Shown here one piece after another: positions 37,155-45,943 of a DNA stretch of 64,000 nucleotides. Under the pieces are notes generated by a model. It was not told the DNA's origin. It made no database searches and saw only the letters and a program-made list of their open reading frames with translations. The translations under genes and the position numbers were made by a program. This DNA comes from Pseudoalteromonas spongiae UST010723-006 (lineage in GTDB: Bacteria > Pseudomonadota > Gammaproteobacteria > Enterobacterales > Alteromonadaceae): contig NZ_CP011039.1 in assembly GCF_000238255.3 (NCBI RefSeq), forward strand, positions 2,219,001 to 2,283,000. Reading direction: 5' to 3'. How positions within the stretch are numbered: the first letter of the stretch is position 1; each line of letters starts with the position of its first letter.

Positions 37155-37690
37155 TGAATGACGCGTTTCGATTTTTAGTTGAAGTCGTTTTTGACTTGTA
37201 CTTGATGGTTGTATTACTGCGCTTTTGGCTACAATCCGCGCGTGCTGATTTCTATAATCCGCTCAGCCAGTTTGTAGTAAAAGCCACCAGCCCTTTACTT
37301 AACCCAATTCGCAAGGTAATTCCTGGACTTGGCGGTTTTGATCTTGCCTCATTAGTGCTTGCGCTGATTGTCGCAGCGCTCAAAATAGTGACCATTTCAC
37401 TGCTTTTCTTTGGTGGAATTGAACCTGTTACTGTATTGGTTGGCAGTTTGATTACTGTGATCAAAGAAGGTTTAAACTTGGCCTTTTGGGTACTAATTAT
37501 CCGAGCAATTTTAAGCTGGGTAAGCCAAGGACATAACCCAATCGAAGCGATTTTCCATCAACTCACTGAGCCAATGTTACGCCCGATTAGAAAAATCATT
37601 CCACCAATTGGCGGGTTAGATTTATCAATCTTAGTGCTGATTATTGGATTACAGTTTCTGCAAATCTTATTCCTTGATTTATTTAGATAA
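37154..37690 (+). CDS. yggT: YggT family membrane protein
   Basis: The 178-residue membrane protein contains two YggT repeats: FWLQSARADFYNPLSQFVVK with PLLNPIRKVIPGLGGFDLAS, and later SWVSQGHNPIEAIFHQLTEP with RPIRKIIPPIGGLDLS. YggT proteins are linked to osmotic shock and cell division or lipid-domain placement in different bacteria. The ATG at 37154 overlaps the proC stop in TAATG, a coupling signal. The longer open frame within proC is disfavoured. Confidence 0.92.
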   Translation: MNDAFRFLVEVVFDLYLMVVLLRFWLQSARADFYNPLSQFVVKATSPLLNPIRKVIPGLGGFDLASLVLALIVAALKIVTISLLFFGGIEPVTVLVGSLITVIKEGLNLAFWVLIIRAILSWVSQGHNPIEAIFHQLTEPMLRPIRKIIPPIGGLDLSILVLIIGLQFLQILFLDLFR

Positions 37691-37713
37691 AAGCGAATAA
37701 ATTCAGGTAGAAT

Positions 37714-37741
37714 AAAAAAGCCGCAGAATGCGGCTTTTTTG
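37714..37741 (+). terminator. Intrinsic terminator after yggT
   Basis: GCCGCA (37720-37725) and TGCGGC (37729-37734) form a stem with a GAA loop, flanked by an A-run and T7. It closes the yggS-proC-yggT operon and separates it from the DUF4426 gene. Confidence 0.88.
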
Positions 37742-37782
37742 TCATCTATACTAATATTAATACTTAATTTAAGGGGCGGATT

Positions 37783-38223
37783 ATGAAAACCCTAATTTCA
37801 CTTTGTTTAGCATTTTGTGCATTTATGGCTACAAGCGTTTTAGCGAATACCGAGCAAGGTGGTCAATACAAAGAGCTTGGTAACTGGCAAGTGCATTACA
37901 TTGCTTTTCCATCAACTGTATTGCAACCAAAAATAGCGCAACACTATGGTATTGAGCGCAGTAACTACAATGCGGTTATCAATATTTCAGTATTGGATAA
38001 AGCAACGAAAAAAGCACAAAAAGTCGCTATTTCAGGCACTGCCAAAAACTTACTTGGTCACAATGAAACGCTCGCATTTAAAGAAATCATCGATGGTGAT
38101 GCAATTTACTATATTGCAGAACTAGGCTACAGTAATGAAGAGCTGTATCGCTTTAAGCTTGATATTAAAGGGCAAAATAAAAGCGAAGTACTCAGCTTTC
38201 AACAAAAATTTTATGTTGATTAG
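37783..38223 (+). CDS. DUF4426 periplasmic protein
   Basis: The 146-residue protein has a signal peptide (MKTLISLCLAFCAFMATSVLA) and a small beta-rich domain with GNWQVHYIAFPSTVLQPKIA, YGIERSNYNAVINISVLD and LGYSNEELYRFKLDI. It matches the DUF4426 pattern. Function is unknown. It often follows yggT and precedes rdgB, as here. Its TAG stop at 38221-38223 uses the first bases of the MITE-like element, so the original stop and tail may have been altered by the insertion. Confidence 0.8.
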   Translation: MKTLISLCLAFCAFMATSVLANTEQGGQYKELGNWQVHYIAFPSTVLQPKIAQHYGIERSNYNAVINISVLDKATKKAQKVAISGTAKNLLGHNETLAFKEIIDGDAIYYIAELGYSNEELYRFKLDIKGQNKSEVLSFQQKFYVD

Positions 38224-38487
38224 GGTCTGCTGACCTTTCAAGTTCGTTTTTGCAGCAGTTTGATTGGGTTTTATACAAGGCAGAGGCTGCGTGGCATAGT
38301 TATTCTATGTGAGCCAGCCGATAACACAGTAGAAAAGCCAATCAAGCGCTGCCGAACGGTTCTTTTGAGCGCACTTTTCTCATTGTTGCTCGATATTCGC
38401 TTAGATTACTAGGCCACACATCGAGCGCCGCGATAAAAGCACGCTCAAACAGAACAAAAATAGAACAGCAAAGATCAACAGACCCTA
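38221..38487. mobile_element. MITE-like element, 267 bp, with imperfect terminal inverted repeats and TA ends
   Basis: The left end TAGGGTCTGCTGACCTTT and the right end, read inward on the other strand, TAGGGTCTGTTGATCTTT match at 16 of 18 positions. TA at both boundaries could be the target duplication of an IS630/mariner-like transposase. There is no ORF inside. The interior folds as two long stem-loops: left arm near 38251-38274 with 38329-38353, and TTGAGCGCACTTTT (38365-38378) with AAAAGCACGCTCAA (38435-38448), each with an inner stem. It begins exactly at the stop codon of the DUF4426 gene. Confidence 0.7.
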
Positions 38488-38520
38488 ATATTTTTTCTTA
38501 AACAAATTAATCTACACATT

Positions 38521-38546
38521 AAAAAAGCGCCTTACGGCGCTTTTTT
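38521..38546. terminator. Terminator at the end of the alkaline phosphatase gene
   Basis: GCGCC (38527-38531) pairs with GGCGC (38536-38540), with A6 before and T6 after. The structure can act in both directions and sits about 30 bases beyond the alkaline phosphatase stop on the minus strand. Confidence 0.85.
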
Positions 38547-38577
38547 GTTATTGGCTAGTGTTACTCTTAAAGCGAGT

Positions 38578-40257
38578 TTACAAGCCAAGCGCTGCCATCA
38601 TTTTCTGACCAATATCAACATGGTGTTGCATGGTTGAGAACTGTTTAGTTACACCTTCAGGACCAAAAGCATAAACTGGAACAGGTGCGGCTGTATGTGT
38701 ACCTGTACCCCAAACAACATTTTGGTGACGAGCAAGTGCACGACCAATTTTTGCAGTGTGGTCTTCGTCTGCGTATACATAAAACTCATTAAAGTCGTCA
38801 AACTTTGGCGTTACATCAGCACTTTGATAAGAGTGATCTGGGTCATAGTAAGGGTTGTTTTCACGCTCACCTACTTTCTCAGCTTCCTCTAGTGTCACTT
38901 TATACGCGCTGTAGTTATTGATTGCAGTCATCCAATCGTTTGCTGTTGCAGCGTCGAAGTTCCAATCTGCGTTTGCCATATCAAGCATGTTGTAGAAAGT
39001 ACCCGACTGCTTATACAACATTTCTAAGTGGCTTAAATCACCAAAGTTGAAGTTAGGCTTGTAGTCGCGACCTTGCATGCCATCGCCTGGAAGTGTTGTT
39101 GCTTCAGGCATATTGTAACGTGAGTAACTAAAACCAAAGCTACCAGTTTCATGGTCAGCTGTTACAACAACCAGCGTATCGTTACGATCTTTTACCCATT
39201 CGTAAACCGCTTCTACCGCTTCATCAAACTTTAATAGTTCATGTAGCATCCAACCCGCATCGTTCGCGTGTCCTGCCCAGTCAATCTGACCACCTTCAAT
39301 CATTAGGAAGAAGCCATCTTCATCTTTAGAAAGCACATCAAGTGCCTTTTTAGTCATTTCTTTAAGCGATGGTTGAGAACAGTTATTTGCTTCTTTACAT
39401 GCTGAGTAGGCAATACCGTCAGCCATACCCGAGTTTGCGAACAAACCAAGTAGTTTAGTTGTTTCTGTTGCAGCTAGCTGCGCTTTATCAAACGCTAGTT
39501 CATAACCAAACTGCTCTTTCGCTTCAACGACTAAGTTACGGTTGTCGCTACGCTTTGATTTTTTATACACCGACTCAGGTGCGCCAAGTGCACTCATAAC
39601 GTCACGATCTGCTGCATCCGTTTTAATATCAGACGGTAAGAATACGCGAGCACCACCTGAAAGTAATACATCAACATTACCACTTTCGATTAGCTCTTCA
39701 GCAATCGCGGGTTCTAACGAACGATGTGGTTGGTGCGCGGCAAATGCCGCTGGTGTTGCATGGGTAATGCGAGTATCTGATACTAAGCCTGTTGCTTTAC
39801 CTGCTTTTTTCGCCTTTTCTAAAATGGTTTCAACGATATTACCTTGGTCATCAAGGCCAATCATTTCAGAACCTGCCGCTAAGCCTGTTGCTAATTGTGT
39901 TGCAGAACACGCTGAGTCAACAACCAACTTACCATTATCACCATGCGGTGCATTAAGAGACAAGCCCATTACACCTTGATTGGCAAAGTTAGATAACGCA
40001 GTCACACCATTTTTAGCACTGTACGTTGAATTAGGTGCGCGGCGCGCATACTCTTCAAGTAAGCCAACTTGCTGAGGGCCCATACCGTCACCAATCATTA
40101 AAATCACGTTTTTAACTTCAGTAACAGCTACTGGTGGTACTTCCACCTCTTTAATCACTTCAACTTCTTTAATTACTTCTACGATTTCTTTATCGTCAGA
40201 ACCACAACCCGTCATAAGTAAGCTAGCAACTGCTAGGGCGACACATGTTTTTTTCAT
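38578..40257 (-). CDS. Alkaline phosphatase, lipoprotein
   Basis: This is a PhoA-superfamily phosphomonoesterase that releases phosphate from organic esters outside the cytoplasm. The N-terminal lipobox SLLMTGC puts the acylated cysteine at residue 18, so the protein is a lipoprotein rather than a soluble periplasmic enzyme. A short EVIKEVEVIKEVEV spacer follows. Metal and nucleophile residues are in LMIGDGMG (Asp57), DSACSATQLATG (Ser115), GGQIDWAGHANDAG and VVTADHETGSFGF. It has 559 residues. I saw no clear Pho box in the 204 bases upstream. Confidence 0.92.
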   Translation of the reverse strand: MKKTCVALAVASLLMTGCGSDDKEIVEVIKEVEVIKEVEVPPVAVTEVKNVILMIGDGMGPQQVGLLEEYARRAPNSTYSAKNGVTALSNFANQGVMGLSLNAPHGDNGKLVVDSACSATQLATGLAAGSEMIGLDDQGNIVETILEKAKKAGKATGLVSDTRITHATPAAFAAHQPHRSLEPAIAEELIESGNVDVLLSGGARVFLPSDIKTDAADRDVMSALGAPESVYKKSKRSDNRNLVVEAKEQFGYELAFDKAQLAATETTKLLGLFANSGMADGIAYSACKEANNCSQPSLKEMTKKALDVLSKDEDGFFLMIEGGQIDWAGHANDAGWMLHELLKFDEAVEAVYEWVKDRNDTLVVVTADHETGSFGFSYSRYNMPEATTLPGDGMQGRDYKPNFNFGDLSHLEMLYKQSGTFYNMLDMANADWNFDAATANDWMTAINNYSAYKVTLEEAEKVGERENNPYYDPDHSYQSADVTPKFDDFNEFYVYADEDHTAKIGRALARHQNVVWGTGTHTAAPVPVYAFGPEGVTKQFSTMQHHVDIGQKMMAALGL

Positions 40258-40461
40258 TATTTTGTACCCGTATGATTTAAAATTTGCGATAGCCTACTTA
40301 TCTATTGTTAAACTAAGATTTCATATTTATGGCATTTAGAATAATCACTCAGACCCTAACCCATTGAAAAGTAACAATATAACATTTCATAAAATCCACA
40401 AAGCAATACCCGTGCGCTCTTGATATAATAACTAACATCATTCCTTTAGAAATTTCGTTTT

Positions 40462-41055
40462 ATGTCATTTGAAAAAATCGTTTTGGCAACGGGTAACCAA
40501 GGTAAAGTTGCTGAGCTTGCGGATAAACTCGCTAGTTTGAATATTGAAGTAGTCGCACAATCAGAGTTTGATGTGCCAGAAGTTGCTGAAACCGGCACCA
40601 CATTTATTGAAAATGCCATAATCAAAGCAAGGCATGCGGCAAAGATTACTGGCTTACCGGCAATCGCCGACGATTCCGGTCTTGAAGTTGAAGCCCTAGG
40701 CGGTGCTCCGGGCATTTACTCAGCACGATTTGCAGGGGTTAATGCCAACGACTCAGATAATATTGATAAGCTATTAAGTGAACTGGGCGATAATCCGAAT
40801 CGTACAGCCCGTTTCTGGTGTGTATTAGTATTAATGCGCCACGCTGATGACCCTACCCCTTTAATTTGCCAAGGCGTGTGGCAAGGTGAAATTTTACCTG
40901 AGCGTCAAGGTGAACAAGGTTTTGGGTACGACCCAATATTCTTTAGTCATGAAAAAAATTGCAGCGCGGCAATGCTGGATAAAGCAACTAAAAATAGCCT
41001 AAGCCACCGCGGAAAGGCGCTTAATCAACTGCTCGACATGCTCAAGGCTAATTAA
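40462..41055 (+). CDS. rdgB: XTP/dITP pyrophosphatase (non-canonical purine NTPase)
   Basis: RdgB hydrolyses dITP, XTP and similar triphosphates, keeping deaminated bases out of DNA. The 197-residue protein has KIVLATGNQGKVAELADKL, FIENAIIKARHAAKITGLPA, DDSGLEVEALGGAPGIYSAR, FGYDPIFF and LSHRGKAL, covering all family blocks. It overlaps hemW by one base at its end, the usual rdgB-hemW pair. Confidence 0.97.
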   Translation: MSFEKIVLATGNQGKVAELADKLASLNIEVVAQSEFDVPEVAETGTTFIENAIIKARHAAKITGLPAIADDSGLEVEALGGAPGIYSARFAGVNANDSDNIDKLLSELGDNPNRTARFWCVLVLMRHADDPTPLICQGVWQGEILPERQGEQGFGYDPIFFSHEKNCSAAMLDKATKNSLSHRGKALNQLLDMLKAN

Positions 41056-42191
41056 TGAAACTGCCACCATTAAGTCTTTATATACACATACCTTGGTGTG
41101 TGCAAAAGTGCCCCTACTGTGACTTTAATAGTCATGGCGTAAAGTCAGATATTCCTGAATCAGCTTACGTACAGCACTTGCTAGATGATTTAAAAACCGA
41201 CCTTGCTTATGTGCAAGGCCGCAAACTCACTAGTATATTTATCGGTGGCGGTACACCGAGCCTGTTTAGTGAAAAAGCTATAGCTACTTTATTGCAAGGT
41301 GTTGAGCGCCTTATACCATTTGCAAATGATATAGAAATTACCCTTGAAGCTAACCCAGGTACCGTTGAAGCTGAGCGCTTTATTGGCTACCGCGCAGCTG
41401 GCGTTAATCGTATTTCGATTGGTGTTCAATCGCTGCAACAAGACAAACTAAAAAGCCTTGGCCGTATTCATAATGCCGATGAAGCAATTAATGCAGCAAA
41501 ATTGGCAAAGACCATAGGTTTAAACAGTTTTAATATGGACTTAATGCATGGATTGCCAGAACAATCCATCGATGATGCACTGAATGATCTTAAACAAGTT
41601 ATCGCGCTCAATCCGCCCCATATTTCGTGGTATCAACTCACCATTGAGCCTAATACCCAATTTGCGTCAAAACCGCCTGTACTGCCTGAAGATGAAACCT
41701 TGTGGCAGATTCAAGAACAAGGCCACCAGCTGTTAACAGATGCAGGTTACGAGCAATATGAAATATCAGGCTACGCCAAATCGGGCTTTCAATGTCAGCA
41801 TAATTTAAATTACTGGCGTTTTGGTGATTACTTGGGTATTGGCTGTGGCGCCCATGGCAAAATCACCGATTTAACAACACAAAAACTGGTACGCACTGTT
41901 AAGGTAAAACATCCTAAAGGCTATATGAACTTAACCAGACCATACCTATTTGATAGCTGGCACGTAGCAAATGATGAACTGCCTTTTGAATATTTCATGA
42001 ACCGCTTGCGCCTACATGAATCATTCAACATCAACGAGTTTGTTGAGTTTACTGGGCTGCCACTTGAACACGTTGAAACTAATTTAAATCACGCGGTTAC
42101 TGCAGGATTAATGCAAAAAAACGACAATATCTGGCAAGTTACCGCAAAAGGACACCGCTTTTTAAATGACTTGTTACAATTATTTGTGTAA
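41055..42191 (+). CDS. hemW: Heme chaperone HemW (radical SAM)
   Basis: HemW is a radical SAM protein related to coproporphyrinogen dehydrogenase. It binds and transfers heme and does not act as HemN. The cluster motif is HIPWCVQKCPYCDFNSH, with the CX3CX2C cysteines and without the fourth HemN-type cysteine. Further signatures are FIGGGTPSLFS, ANPGTVEAERF, GVNRISIGVQS and NLNYWRFGDYLGIGCGAHG. It has 378 residues. The shared base with the rdgB stop indicates coupling. Confidence 0.95.
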   Translation: MKLPPLSLYIHIPWCVQKCPYCDFNSHGVKSDIPESAYVQHLLDDLKTDLAYVQGRKLTSIFIGGGTPSLFSEKAIATLLQGVERLIPFANDIEITLEANPGTVEAERFIGYRAAGVNRISIGVQSLQQDKLKSLGRIHNADEAINAAKLAKTIGLNSFNMDLMHGLPEQSIDDALNDLKQVIALNPPHISWYQLTIEPNTQFASKPPVLPEDETLWQIQEQGHQLLTDAGYEQYEISGYAKSGFQCQHNLNYWRFGDYLGIGCGAHGKITDLTTQKLVRTVKVKHPKGYMNLTRPYLFDSWHVANDELPFEYFMNRLRLHESFNINEFVEFTGLPLEHVETNLNHAVTAGLMQKNDNIWQVTAKGHRFLNDLLQLFV

Positions 42192-42273
42192 CGTCGTTTG
42201 TAGCGACCCCTGTAAAACAGTAACGTTGAGTAAATACTTCGTTATAAAGTCATAACTATAAAGGTAAAACAAA

Positions 42274-44100
42274 ATGCTTAAGCGCTCATTAATTGCAGCA
42301 GCAATCAGCTCTGTTTTTTTAGTTGGTTGTCAAACACCAGCAACAACACAAGATACAACTGCTGAAGTCGTTAAACAACAATCAGAAAGCGAACGTGCAA
42401 ACGCGTTCTTTGAAGAAGTTTTTATGCGCGGCGTAATGCGCAGCCCTGTTTACCAAACCTACATGGGCATCAAAAAAGACTATGACAAATGGGACGACGG
42501 TTCTGAAGCACGTGCGTTAGAAGATTTAGCGCTTGCGAAAAAAGACCTTGAAACGCTGCGCGCATTTGACCGCAGCAAGCTAGATAGCACGACACAAGTT
42601 AGCTATGACTTAATGGAACAGCGTTTAGTACAAAGCATTGATGACTTTAAATGGCGCTACCACACGTATCCAGTAAATCAAATGTATGGCACACACTCAA
42701 TGATCCCTGCATTTTTGATTAACCAACATCAAATTGCCGATTTAAGTGATGCAAAAGCGTATATTTCTCGTTTAAATGGTGTACCAACCGTATTTGAACA
42801 ACTTGAAAAAGATTTAGAAACTCGTGCTGAAAAAGGCATTATCGCGCCTAAATTCGTGTTCCCACATGTAATTGATTCAAGCAAAAACATTTTGAAAGGT
42901 GCGCCTTTCACTACTGGTGAAGATTCAACCCTGCTTGCTGACTTTAAACGCAAAGTGGCAAAGTTAGAAATCGCACAAGCTGAAAAAGACGCTCTTATCA
43001 CTGATGCAACAAATGCGCTTAAAACTGCAGTTGGTCCTGCCTATGAATCGCTTATCAGCTACTTAATTGGTTTAGAATCTCGCGCTGATAACCGCGATGG
43101 TGCTTGGAAGTTCCCGCAAGGTGAAGCTTACTACAACAATGCATTAGCACGCACGACAACAACCGATCTTACGGCAAAAGAAATTCACGCGATTGGTTTA
43201 GCTGAAGTTGCACGTATTCATGATGAAATGCGTGAAATCAAAGATAAAGTTGGCTTTAAAGGCGACTTAAAAGCATTCATGGAATTCATGAAAACCGACA
43301 AGCAGTTCTACTTGCCAAACACGGAAGAAGGTAAAGCAAAATACCTTGCTGATGCGACAGCAATGATCGATAACATGAAGTCGCGCCTTGATGAGTTATT
43401 TATCGTTAAGCCAAAAGCCGACATGATTGTAAAACGTGTTGAAGCATTTCGTGAAAAAGCAGCAGGTAAAGCATTTTACCAGCAACCTGCGCCAGATGGC
43501 TCACGCCCTGGTATTTACTATGCCAACCTGTACGATATGGAAGCGATGCCAACTTACCAAATGGAAGCGCTTGCTTACCATGAAGGTATTCCAGGCCACC
43601 ACATGCAAATTGCTATCGCGCAAGAGCTTGAAGGCGTTCCTAAATTCCGTAAATTTGGCGGTTACACAGCATACGTTGAAGGCTGGGGTTTATACTCTGA
43701 AATGGTGCCTAAAGAAATGGGCTTATACGAAGACCCCTACTCAGACTTTGGTCGCTTAGCGATGGAGTTATGGCGTGCATGTCGCTTAGTAGTAGATACA
43801 GGTATTCACGCGATGAAGTGGACGCGCCAACAAGGTATCGACTACTACGTAAATAACACGCCAAATGCAACCTCAGACGGCGTTAAGATGGTAGAGCGTC
43901 ACATTGTAATGCCATCACAAGCAACGGCGTACAAAATCGGTATGATCAAGATTGTAGAATTACGTGAAAGCGCGAAAAAGCAACTTGGTGAAAAGTTCGA
44001 TATTCGTGAATTCCACGATGTAGTGCTTAAGAGCGGTCCAGTGCCGCTTAATACTCTTGAAGGCTTTGTAAACGATTGGGTTGCAAGCAAACAAGGTTAA
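42274..44100 (+). CDS. DUF885 family lipoprotein, probable zinc metallopeptidase
   Basis: The 608-residue protein has a lipobox (SSVFLVGC), so it is anchored in the envelope. Most of the body is helical. The DUF885 active segment is AYHEGIPGHHMQIAIAQELE, an HEXXXGHH-like metal motif, followed by YVEGWGLYSEMVPKEMG and MPSQATAYKIGM. The fold is related to M32/M3-type peptidases. Substrate is unknown, though peptide hydrolysis in the periplasm is likely. It forms its own unit, ending at a strong terminator. Confidence 0.88.
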   Translation: MLKRSLIAAAISSVFLVGCQTPATTQDTTAEVVKQQSESERANAFFEEVFMRGVMRSPVYQTYMGIKKDYDKWDDGSEARALEDLALAKKDLETLRAFDRSKLDSTTQVSYDLMEQRLVQSIDDFKWRYHTYPVNQMYGTHSMIPAFLINQHQIADLSDAKAYISRLNGVPTVFEQLEKDLETRAEKGIIAPKFVFPHVIDSSKNILKGAPFTTGEDSTLLADFKRKVAKLEIAQAEKDALITDATNALKTAVGPAYESLISYLIGLESRADNRDGAWKFPQGEAYYNNALARTTTTDLTAKEIHAIGLAEVARIHDEMREIKDKVGFKGDLKAFMEFMKTDKQFYLPNTEEGKAKYLADATAMIDNMKSRLDELFIVKPKADMIVKRVEAFREKAAGKAFYQQPAPDGSRPGIYYANLYDMEAMPTYQMEALAYHEGIPGHHMQIAIAQELEGVPKFRKFGGYTAYVEGWGLYSEMVPKEMGLYEDPYSDFGRLAMELWRACRLVVDTGIHAMKWTRQQGIDYYVNNTPNATSDGVKMVERHIVMPSQATAYKIGMIKIVELRESAKKQLGEKFDIREFHDVVLKSGPVPLNTLEGFVNDWVASKQG

Positions 44101-44108
44101 TAAGCATT

Positions 44109-44146
44109 AAAAAATAAAAGGCGTATAAAGCGCCTTTTATTTTTTA
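44109..44146 (+). terminator. Intrinsic terminator after the DUF885 gene
   Basis: A long A/T-extended stem: TAAAAGGCG (44115-44123) pairs with CGCCTTTTA (44131-44139), extended by A-run and T-run on either side. It is symmetrical. Confidence 0.88.
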
Positions 44147-44160
44147 TCAATTAAGATACA

Positions 44161-44187
44161 AAAAAGGCCGCAATTGCGGCCTTCTTT
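44161..44187 (-). terminator. Intrinsic terminator of mdh
   Basis: AAGGCCGC (44164-44171) and GCGGCCTT (44176-44183) close an AATT loop. On the minus strand a T-run follows. It lies about 27 bases beyond the mdh stop and is separate from the neighbouring DUF885 terminator. Confidence 0.85.
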
Positions 44188-44209
44188 ACTGTAACAACTT
44201 ATCTCGGAA

Positions 44210-45148
44210 TTAACCGTTGATGAAGTCGATACCTTCTTGAATGTCTTTGTTAAGCGTTTCAAGCATGTCGTTCTTTGCTTTCTCTTCGAATGCGCTAAGC
44301 TCACCGTAAGAAAGGATTTCTTCAACACCGTTTTTGCCTAAACGTACTGGGTGTGCGAAGTATGCAGCGTCACCACCGTCGATTGCAACGTATGCGTAGT
44401 CGATAACACCTTCTTCACCTTGTAAGCCTTTAACTAAAGACTGAGTGAAACGTGCAGCTGCTGCGCCCATTGAAAGTGTCGCTGAACCGCCACCCGCTTT
44501 TGCGTTAACAACTTCAGTACCTGCGTTTTGAATACGTGGAGTAAGTGCTTCAACTTCTTCTGCTGTGAACTCAACACCTTCAACTTGTGAAAGAAGTGGA
44601 AGAATAGTTGTACCTGAGTGACCACCGATTACTGGTACTTTAACAGAAGCAACGTCTACGCCTTTAAGTTCAGCGATGAACGCTTCTGAACGGATAACGT
44701 CTAGTGTTGTTACACCGAATACACGGTTAGCTTCGTAAGTACCTGCTTTTTTGAATACTTCAGCAACGATTGGTACAGTGCCGTTTACAGGGTTAGTGAT
44801 AACACCTACAAGCGCCTTAGGACAGTTTTTAACAATGCCTTCAGCAAGTGTTTTAACAATGCTTGCATTAACATTGAATAAGTCTGCACGGTCCATACCC
44901 GGCTTACGCGGCATACCTGCTGGAATAATTACGATATCTGCGCCAGCAAGTGCTGCATCTAAATCGTCTTTACCAAAACCTTCAACTTTAACTGCAGTTG
45001 GGATATGTGATAGGTCAACAGCAACACCTGGAACAACTGGCGCTACATCATATAACGATAGCTCAGAACCAGCTGGTAATTGTGTTTTAAGTAATAAAGA
45101 AAGGGCCTGGCCGATACCACCAGCTGCGCCTAAAACTGCAACTTTCAT
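44210..45148 (-). CDS. mdh: Malate dehydrogenase (NAD)
   Basis: Mdh oxidises malate to oxaloacetate in the TCA cycle. The 312-residue protein matches E. coli Mdh in length and motifs. [20 protein letters not shown] binds [17 protein letters not shown] has the substrate arginines. [15 protein letters not shown] and [15 protein letters not shown] contain the Asp-His catalytic pair. It is divergent from argR, as in enterics, with an upstream region of about 290 bases. Confidence 0.98.
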   Translation of the reverse strand: MKVAVLGAAGGIGQALSLLLKTQLPAGSELSLYDVAPVVPGVAVDLSHIPTAVKVEGFGKDDLDAALAGADIVIIPAGMPRKPGMDRADLFNVNASIVKTLAEGIVKNCPKALVGVITNPVNGTVPIVAEVFKKAGTYEANRVFGVTTLDVIRSEAFIAELKGVDVASVKVPVIGGHSGTTILPLLSQVEGVEFTAEEVEALTPRIQNAGTEVVNAKAGGGSATLSMGAAAARFTQSLVKGLQGEEGVIDYAYVAIDGGDAAYFAHPVRLGKNGVEEILSYGELSAFEEKAKNDMLETLNKDIQEGIDFING

Positions 45149-45327
45149 GTGAATTCTCCGTGATTAGAGGTAGGTATTTAAAAAAGTGCCATAAAGATAA
45201 TGAAAAGTGCGCATAAAAACAAATAAAACAGGTATTTTTTATATAAATCTCGACCATAGTTGTAAACTTTATCCGACTAGATTAGTTGACAACGCTATCA
45301 ATTAAAAAAATCGCGTTTTCATTGAGA

Positions 45328-45351
45328 TTAATTCAACTCTAATTGAATTAA
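45328..45351. promoter_or_regulatory. Inverted repeat in the mdh-argR intergenic region
   Basis: TTAATTCAA-CTCTAA-TTGAATTAA has perfect 9-base arms. ATTCA and TGAAT are the ArgR half-site words, here in the outward arrangement seen between two adjacent ARG boxes, so autoregulation by ArgR is plausible. The outer halves needed for two full ARG boxes are degenerate. Confidence 0.45.
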
Positions 45352-45435
45352 GATGACGATTTTATTAATGCATTTAACCCTAACTTGTGTAAAATTTAAG
45401 GTAACGTCCATCAATTGGTTAAACAGCCCGTTCAC

Positions 45436-45903
45436 ATGCAAATACAAGATAAACAAGAAGCGCTGGTTAAAGCGTTCAAAGCCCTTTTAAAAGAAGAAAA
45501 CTTTGGTTCACAAGGCGAGATTGTTGATGCCTTAAAAGATATGGGTTTTGACAATATTAGTCAGAGCAAAGTGTCTCGCATGTTAAGTAAATTTGGTGCT
45601 GTACGCACACGTAATGCAAAACAAGAGATGGTGTATTGTTTACCTGCAGAAATGGGTGTACCGACAGCGAAAAGTCCGCTGCGCCAACTGGTAATTGATA
45701 TTATGCATAACGAAATGATGATCATCATTCGTACCAGCCCAGGTGCTGCACAACTAATTGCACGTTTGCTTGATTCACTTGGCAAAGCAGACGGTGTGTT
45801 AGGCACCATTGCCGGTGATGACACGATTTTTATTGCGCCAGCAAAAATTTCAGAAATTGATGTCACGCTTGAACGCGTAAAAAACTTATTTGAAAACGTG
45901 TAA
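45436..45903 (+). CDS. argR: Arginine repressor
   Basis: ArgR is the hexameric arginine-responsive repressor and recombination accessory factor. The ATG at 45436 gives 155 residues, against 156 in E. coli, beginning [24 protein letters not shown] at 45415 is the alternative. The winged-helix DNA reader is [20 protein letters not shown]. The C-terminal arginine-binding core has [20 protein letters not shown] and [10 protein letters not shown] with the key aspartates. A palindrome about 90 bases upstream may be its own operator. Confidence 0.95.
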   Translation: MQIQDKQEALVKAFKALLKEENFGSQGEIVDALKDMGFDNISQSKVSRMLSKFGAVRTRNAKQEMVYCLPAEMGVPTAKSPLRQLVIDIMHNEMMIIIRTSPGAAQLIARLLDSLGKADGVLGTIAGDDTIFIAPAKISEIDVTLERVKNLFENV

Positions 45904-45913
45904 CTCTATTTTT

Positions 45914-45941
45914 GAGAGTTCATCCTCATTGATGAACTCTC
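45914..45941. other. Stable hairpin between convergent argR and the DyP gene
   Basis: GAGAGTTCATC (45914-45924) and GATGAACTCTC (45931-45941) form an 11-base stem with a 6-base loop. It lies between the two stop codons. Neither strand has a proper U-run after it, so it may block read-through or protect 3' ends rather than terminate by itself. Confidence 0.55.
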
Positions 45942-45943
45942 TG

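Noticed and set aside
40350..40359. CAGACCCTAA, resembling the right end of the MITE at 38487
   Set aside because: It is only a 10-base match with no partner end nearby. It is most likely chance or a very old remnant.
40258..40461. Pho box upstream of the alkaline phosphatase gene
   Set aside because: TGTTAT/TGTTAC words occur, but not with the 11-base periodicity of CTGTCAT repeats, so no Pho box is claimed.
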